Origin: Bryopsis sp. KO-2023
Taxonomy: Eukaryota; Chlorophyta; Ulvophyceae; Bryopsidales; Bryopsidaceae
Direction of reading: 5' to 3'
Assembly (NCBI GenBank): GCA_030272585.1
Contig: BSYQ01000013.1
Span: forward strand, 1,860,001 to 1,924,000
DNA: 64,000 bases
Shown here one piece after another: positions 58,192 through 64,000 of this stretch. Position numbers and translations under genes: made by a program. A model generated the notes under the pieces. That model saw only the letters and a program-made list of their open reading frames with translations, had not been told where the DNA came from and did not search any database. Position 1 is the stretch's first letter, and each line of letters opens with the position of its first letter.

Positions 58192-58840
58192 TGTAACGAA
58201 TCTGCCCCTGCAGATCGCTTTTTCTGCTTCAACACACTGAAGACTGCGACCCTGCCGGTCTGCCAGTCTGAAACTGCCGTTCTATTGAACGACCATGGGA
58301 GAAACACTTGAACCTAGCAAGGTTCAAGGAGAGATCAGGTTCCAAACTAAGGTTAGGTTAAGTTACAAGAATGTCCAAGCCCCAACAACTTATACCGTTT
58401 CTTCCAACCCTGATCCAAACTGATCCTAAACTATAACATCAGTCTGCATCAGTGTTGCAGACCATCAAACTGCCAAGTCCCTTTCAGTCCCTTCCATGAC
58501 ATGCAGCCTCAGACACCTTGCAGGGTACTGCGGTTCTGAGTCTGCCACCTAAGACCTTCTAGAACTTCCTGCCTGCCAGCTCTGCAGCCCACGTTCTGCA
58601 GCGCTGTCAGCACCTGTCTGTCGTCAGCCAACCTGTCAGCCCGACTACTCTGCCACTTCGTCAGTCTACCAATCTGCTGACTACCAGTCTATCAGTCTGC
58701 AGGTCTAAAGGACCTGAACCATTCTTGCTTCTGCAGAATCATAGCAGTCAACCTGCAGCCTAATCTGTTAGCCCAATCACTGCCAGTCTGCAAGCCTGCA
58801 GGTCTGCCTGAATCGCCTTTGATTCTGCCGAATCACTACA
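58192..58840 (-). mobile_element. Solo LTR with 5-bp target-site duplication
   Basis: 649 bp with TGTA...TACA ends, flanked on both sides by the 5-bp duplication GAAAC (58187-58191 and 58841-58845). It is about 97% identical by eye to 58991-59638. A lone LTR with its own duplication is the usual product of recombination between the two LTRs of one element. Strand is given by analogy with the neighbouring LTR, whose polypurine tract shows minus orientation. Confidence 0.88.
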
Positions 58841-58990
58841 GAAACACACCAGAAGTTGTACGTATGATCGCTCGACGAATCGAAACCATCCTTGTGCATT
58901 TGATAGAGTATCAGCAGCAGCAGCAGTATTTAACAACTTTCGGGTACCGGAGCTGAAACGATCTATAGCCGCTCGCATCGCATGCGGACC

Positions 58991-59638
58991 TGTAACGAAT
59001 CTGCCCTGCAGATCGCTTTTTCTGCTTCAATACACTGAAGACTGCGACCCTGCCGGTCTGCCAGTCTGAACTGCCGTTCTATTGAACGACCATGGGAGAG
59101 ACACTTGAACCTAGCAAGGTTCAAGGGCGAGATCAGGTTCCAAACTAAGGTTAGGTTAAGTTACAAGAATGTCCAAGCCCCCACAACTTATACCGTTTCT
59201 GCCAACCCTGATCCAAACTGATCCTAAGCCATAACATCAGTCTGCATCAGTATTGCAGACCATCAAACTGCCAAGTCCCTTTCAGTCCCTTCCATGACAT
59301 GCAGCCTCAGACACCTTGCAGGGTACTGCGGTTCTGAGTCTGCCACCTAAGACCTTCTAGAACTTCCTGCCTGCCAGCTCTGCAGCCCACGTTCCGCAGC
59401 GCTATCAGCACCTGTCTGTCGTCAGCCAACCTGTCCGCCCGACTACTCTGCCACTTCGTCAGTCTACCAATTTGCTGACTACCAGTCTATCAGTCTGCAG
59501 GTCTAAAGGACCTGAACCATTCTTGCTTCTTCAGAATCATAGCAGTCAACCTGCAGCCTAATCTGTCAGCCCAATCACTGCCAGTCTGCAAGCCTGCAGG
59601 TCTGCCTGAATCTCCTTTGATTCTGCCGAATCCTTACA
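58991..59638 (-). mobile_element. 3' LTR of a second element of the same family
   Basis: 648 bp, the same family as 58192-58840, with about twenty differences. Its left flank (ggacc) and right flank (ttcct) do not match, so it is not a solo LTR with its own duplication. On the minus strand a purine tract (GATGGGGAGGAA) lies immediately before its TGTAAGG start. This marks it as a 3' LTR, with the element body to the right (59639 onward). Confidence 0.8.
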
Positions 59639-59650
59639 TTCCTCCCCATC
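59639..59650 (-). other. Polypurine tract of the LTR element
   Basis: Minus-strand GATGGGGAGGAA abutting the LTR start at 59638. In LTR retrotransposons this primes plus-strand DNA synthesis. Confidence 0.65.
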
Positions 59651-62600
59651 TAGTTGGCAGTAGTCCCTTACTGCCCTAAGAGAACGATAACAACCTTGTC
59701 CCTTGGATTTCAAACACCCAAAGAAACTTCTGCCTCAAAGTTCAGTTTGAAAAGTTGCTATCCCATCTTGCCAACTGCCAAACACCTTTTGGAAGGACTG
59801 ACCACTGAAAATATCTTTTCGAAAAATTGCAAAATAAAGTATAGCCTCTTTCTCAACATTCTGATGTGTACCTTTGAATTGCCTAGAAAACTGCTCAGAA
59901 AAATCCCAATAACACAAACAAGAAACCCGAATGAACTTCTCTTTCGGAATTGTACTGTGCTACTGAACAAAATTCAATTCCTTTCTGCAGCCTGTTAACT
60001 CAACAGATTTTTATTTTGACCATAAGAAAATCCAACAGAAAAATAGCAAAAATCTGCTGCAGCTTTCAGAGTCTCAGCAATTCACTTTTCTGCCTTCTTT
60101 AAGATAAGAATGTTGCTATTCTGCTCAAATATTTTGCAACTACCCAAACTTCTGAAACTTCATGTTGCCCCATAATTTCAAAAGCAACATGTGCATATTG
60201 AAAACCTGCAAACTGCCACTACCACAATCTGCAAATTCTCTGCAACTACTGCCACAGTCTGCAACCCAGCAAACTGGTGCTGCCACAATCCAAAACTCTA
60301 CAAACTGTTGCTGCCAAAATTTGCAACTCAGCAAAATACCACTTTCACAATATGCAAACTGTCTTGGAGTAAAGAAGAAGGTTGAATGACTGAAGTTCTG
60401 TCTCCCAAAAGAAGTTTCCAACCTTTTGATAACCAAGAGATCACCAGTCACTCCAGCAGCTCCTCAGAGTTGAAGCTCCTTGCTGCATAGTGAGCTGCCA
60501 CATGTCTCCACCAAGTTAGCCTTCCGCATAGCAATGAAAAGCGAGCGATAGGATCTTGCAACAACAAGTCTCCAGATGTTCTTCAATGAAGAAGTGAGCT
60601 TGCTCCTCAATTTTTCCCTGAAGCATGCTCCCTTCTGTTCCTGCTTCCTCTCTCCTGAGTCATGAATGTTCAGAGTACCTACAGATTGATTGCATTAATT
60701 GTTCCCGAGTTCTTCCATGCCTTCTCCGGTTTTCCCATATATGAATCTATACAAACCAGAGTATATGAAAACCCAGAAACTCCACTTGGCCTATCCTGAC
60801 TTAATGAAATCAACCCTTTCTTTCAACCAACAAGACTTCACTCAGTGACATTTCCTTTTTCTTTTGAACTCTGCTGCTCAAATAAATATCCTACAACTGA
60901 GTGCTGAAAGAATCCATACCAATGTACCCTCTGAAATTCAGTAACCTCAAGTGAGCACCAATCCAACTGACTCAATCAATGGTCCTGCAAACTTCTGTAA
61001 ATTCCAAACCAACTAAATCCACAGCAAAATATGTGTCACGTACCAGAATATTTCAGTCCACCAGAAACACCCTTGCTAGACTGCAAATGTTTTAATTCTG
61101 CATCGTCCCAAAGTAGTGAACTATGCCTAGTTGCCTAATCCACTCTGCAAGAATAGTAGAACTGAAAACACATATTTACTGACCACCAAGATATTGCAAA
61201 CACTATCCATCAATTCCCATCAGCTCTGAAAGAGTACTACTAACAACCTCTTCCTTTCCTTAGAAACCTTGATGAAAACATGTGTCTCTTTGCAACACCT
61301 ACTGAAATAAATGCAATTTTGGAAAAACAAAAACGAAACGCATCGGTTCAACCGAGGCCTCCTCCCCATCTGAAATGGAGCTTGTCCTCAAGCAAAACCA
61401 TGCAACCATGCAAAACCATATCATTGTCCCGGCTACAGAAAGTTGAGCTGTTCGGAGCAGCCAAATAACCCCAAACAACTGAACAAACTACTTCAGAAAA
61501 ACAAGCCTGAAAAACTGAAGGCCTGAATTGGCTCTGCCAAAGTCAGAATAATCTGCTGCCCTAGATTGTAACCAAATGTTCAGTTCGCAACCTTTCTGAT
61601 ATAAAAATATACACCAACTATGCCACCAAAGATCATGGCTATTTCTGATTCATTTATCAAGAAATAAATAGAAAATAAAGAAAACATGCAAAATTTTGCA
61701 GCCCTGCCAAGTGTCCCTGCAGCTAACAGGTTCTGTACCTGCAATGGACCAACTGCCCATAACATTGCCAGATCTGCCTGCAAAAATTTTCACAGCCCCT
61801 TGTGTTTCTTTATATGTAGAGCTGAACCTGACCATCGAATGTCATAACCTTCAGCTCCTGATCTTTGACACCAGAACACTACTGCCCATTGTGTTTACTA
61901 TAACGTCATGAAATAAGAGAGCTCATGATACTTCATGTCTAACCACTGCAAACAAACTCAAGAAGAAATCCACCTGAAAATCTGAATCCTGCCTGAAAAT
62001 CTGAAAGAACTATTCTTTTCTTTTCTTTAACTCTGCTGATTTCCACTGATTCAAACACCAAATCAGAGATAGATCTTCAGAAACTGAAAATCCTTTGCTT
62101 TTCCTTCTGAGCTTTATATTTCTCACTATTTCTCCATGTAGTCGAAGAAATCAGAAATATACACTTCACTCCTGATTTTCTTTCTTGATCTCCTGAAAAT
62201 CTGCAGCTCAAACCAGATCTAATGTATCGAATCAAAACAAAGCATTTTCCAGATTTCAGTCACTGCCAATTAAGTCCAAAAGTGACTGCAACAATACCAA
62301 CTTCTGTCACTGAAAATTGCTATCTCTGATGCAGTTTGACACAACCATATCTTTCACAGGGAACCCTGAATTTCCCTCAGAAAATTTTCAGCTCAACAAC
62401 CAGTCTATGGACCTGTAAAATAGAAATCAGAGTCCTCCTTTCAAGCAAAAACTGCAACTCCATCTGCAGTCTGAAATAGAGCCCAAATCTCTCATTTTCA
62501 AGCCTTTCAAATGTTGTAATTCTGCCACTGATTTGCCAAACTAATTTCCATCAACAAAACTGAAATGAAAGCTCTTCTGTAGGTTTCTGTATCTGCACAT

Positions 62601-62990
62601 TTTAATTAGCCATACTCAAGTGGCGACAAATACTAACACCACGAAGATAAATCTCACAATGCATCAGATATTTTTCTCTAAATCAATACTCTGATCCTCT
62701 TTCCTCTAGAGCTGAGGTCTCTTCACACTCTGCAACTCCTAGAAAAGATCATTGTATTTTCCTTCGACTCAACTACATTCCTTCATCAATCTGAAAAGGT
62801 GATATCAGATGCAGTTCACATGTTACTGCATCCACTGAAAATTGCTCTAGCCAATTTCAGAACCCCAGCTAGCTTCTAGTTATAGGCAAGATGTAGATAT
62901 TCCAATTCTACATCCCTACCTATCGATATACGATTTTCTCCACGTCACGAAATCACCGACAATAAAAATTCAGTTCCTTCTCAAAACATC
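59651..62990 (-). mobile_element. Presumed decayed interior of the LTR element
   Basis: No frame longer than about 115 codons and no conserved protease, RT, RNase H or integrase motif was seen, so the interior is non-coding or badly decayed. At about 61354-61395 the minus strand reads LEDKLHFRWGGGLG with a second AGATGGGGAGGA run. That is reminiscent of the pol C-terminus plus purine tract of Ty3-type elements. Assignment rests mostly on the adjacent LTR. Confidence 0.4.
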
Positions 62991-63188
62991 AATCGCACGC
63001 CGTACACAATCTGCCTGGCATGTATTCTCATTTCAGCCGCACGCCGCACACGGCCTGCCTGGCATGTCCACTGCACTTCCATAAAGATCAATCGCACGCC
63101 GTACACAATCTGCCTGGCATGTATTCTCATTTCAGCCGCACGCCGCACACGGCCTGCCTGGCATGTACACTTCACTTCGAAGTTTAGA
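62991..63188. repeat. 99-bp tandem duplication with internal half-units
   Basis: Two 99-bp units start at 62991 and 63090. Each has two similar ~50-bp halves, ending in cacaatctgcctggcatgta and cacggcctgcctggcatgt. Since 99 is a multiple of three, the minus frame repeats a 33-residue unit without stops. Confidence 0.88.
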
Positions 63189-64000
63189 CTATGTCCTTTA
63201 AAGTAGACTTCATTAGGTCTACCCAGCCCATAACTCCTCGCTCACAAAAACAAATCTGATGTGCCTGCAGAACACATCATGCAGGTCAGGTGTGGCCCCA
63301 CATGACCACACACCCCCTGCCTCCGAGAGCTGAGCAGTCGTGGCTACACTCGGCCCAACAACCCCCTCAAGCTCAGAATCCTCCTCCAAAAATTCTGCAA
63401 GTCAGTACTCCCCGCACTGCACCTCAGAACTTTAACTGAACAGCCCACAGGTCTCCGCTCACCCGTCGCTCGGTACACCACCTGTAACACTGTTCACCTT
63501 CTCCTCAAGGTCTCCAGAATTCCCTGCACCAGTGTCCTTGCCCGGACCACCACCTGCAGAAATTCCATCCTCCAGACTTACTTCTCCGTGTTGCGGCTGC
63601 ACCGGCACTCCAACTACGGAATGGACTCCGCGCCCATAGGCTACCCTCCCCTGAGGTAACACCCTGTGTGAGTGGCTACGCCGGCCTTCTCACACTCCAC
63701 TTCTGTCCACCTTCGCCTCTTTTGTCACTCCTGCAAGTCCTCCCTGGACTTCCATCCCTTCAAAACTTGGGGCAACCTCTGCTGCCCTACATGAGTGTGA
63801 CTCCACACATGCACTACCCCTTCAGATGTAGCTACACATGGCTTCCATCTGCAAGAAATACCTGCAAGTCTTGCTCTCCTTTTCTCACTTCACAACCCAT
63901 AAGCACCACCTGGTGCTATCACCTTAAACTCTCTTTTTTTTTTTTTTAACTTGTACTCTTCTCGTAAAAAACATTGTAGTCAGGTGCTGCCCAAGGATAT
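63189..64000. other. C-rich end of the window, unassigned
   Basis: Moderately GC/C-rich sequence with only short frames on either strand. It may be more of the LTR element (for example a gag-like region on the minus strand near 63459-63662, Gly-rich), but nothing is recognisable. Confidence 0.3.

Noticed and set aside
58192..59638. A single miniature LTR element (TRIM) made of both LTRs
   Set aside because: The left LTR has its own 5-bp duplication on both sides, and the right LTR has a polypurine tract pointing to an interior on its right, so two insertions explain the data better.
1..64000. CRISPR arrays, bacterial operons, insertion sequences and rRNA genes
   Set aside because: None is present; gene structure is spliced throughout, and the tandem repeats seen (36026, 45579, 62991) lack spacers.

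Overview
The window looks like nuclear DNA of a photosynthetic eukaryote, most likely of the green-plant (streptophyte) lineage, perhaps an alga or an early-diverging plant. The genes are rich in introns with GT-AG borders. The conceptual proteins resemble plant members of their families: GRV2/RME-8, RAD50, an ER-type dihydropyrimidinase, and a DUF3611 protein of the kind found in plastids. The species cannot be named from the sequence alone. Introns and spacers are full of homopolymer runs, (TA)n tracts and small interspersed repeats.

Layout, left to right. Positions 1-12104 (+) hold the last ~1860 codons of GRV2/RME-8 (DNAJC13), with its central J domain; the 5' part lies outside the window. 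Positions 12105-18600 are a gene-poor spacer with two exons of an unidentified minus-strand gene, an inverted pair of tRNA-derived elements and several short repeats. Positions 18659-30975 (-) hold a complete RAD50 of about 27 coding exons. Positions 31100-34420 contain coding-looking minus-strand exons I cannot name. Positions 34622-38887 (+) hold a complete 510-residue dihydropyrimidinase with a signal peptide and a C-terminal KDEL. A DUF3611 membrane protein (39764-41746, -) and HROB (42001-45432, +) diverge from a 254-bp shared promoter. Positions 45433-50390 are low-complexity and without recognisable genes. A Ser/Thr-rich protein of unknown function (50391-51771, -) and a SEL1-like protein (54348-55183, +) follow. 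From about 56.5 kb to the end the DNA is dominated by retroelement remains: a Copia-like LTR edge, a solo LTR with a 5-bp target duplication, a second LTR of the same family with an adjacent polypurine tract, and a 99-bp tandem duplication.

Functionally the genes are a mixed set. RAD50 (MRN complex, double-strand break sensing) and HROB (MCM8-MCM9 activation) both serve homologous recombination but are unlikely to be co-regulated. GRV2 acts in endosomal sorting and dihydropyrimidinase in pyrimidine breakdown. Exon borders were deduced by hand from splice sites, reading-frame phase and remembered family similarity, and may be off by a base or two. Phases agree across every recognised gene except for one RAD50 junction.
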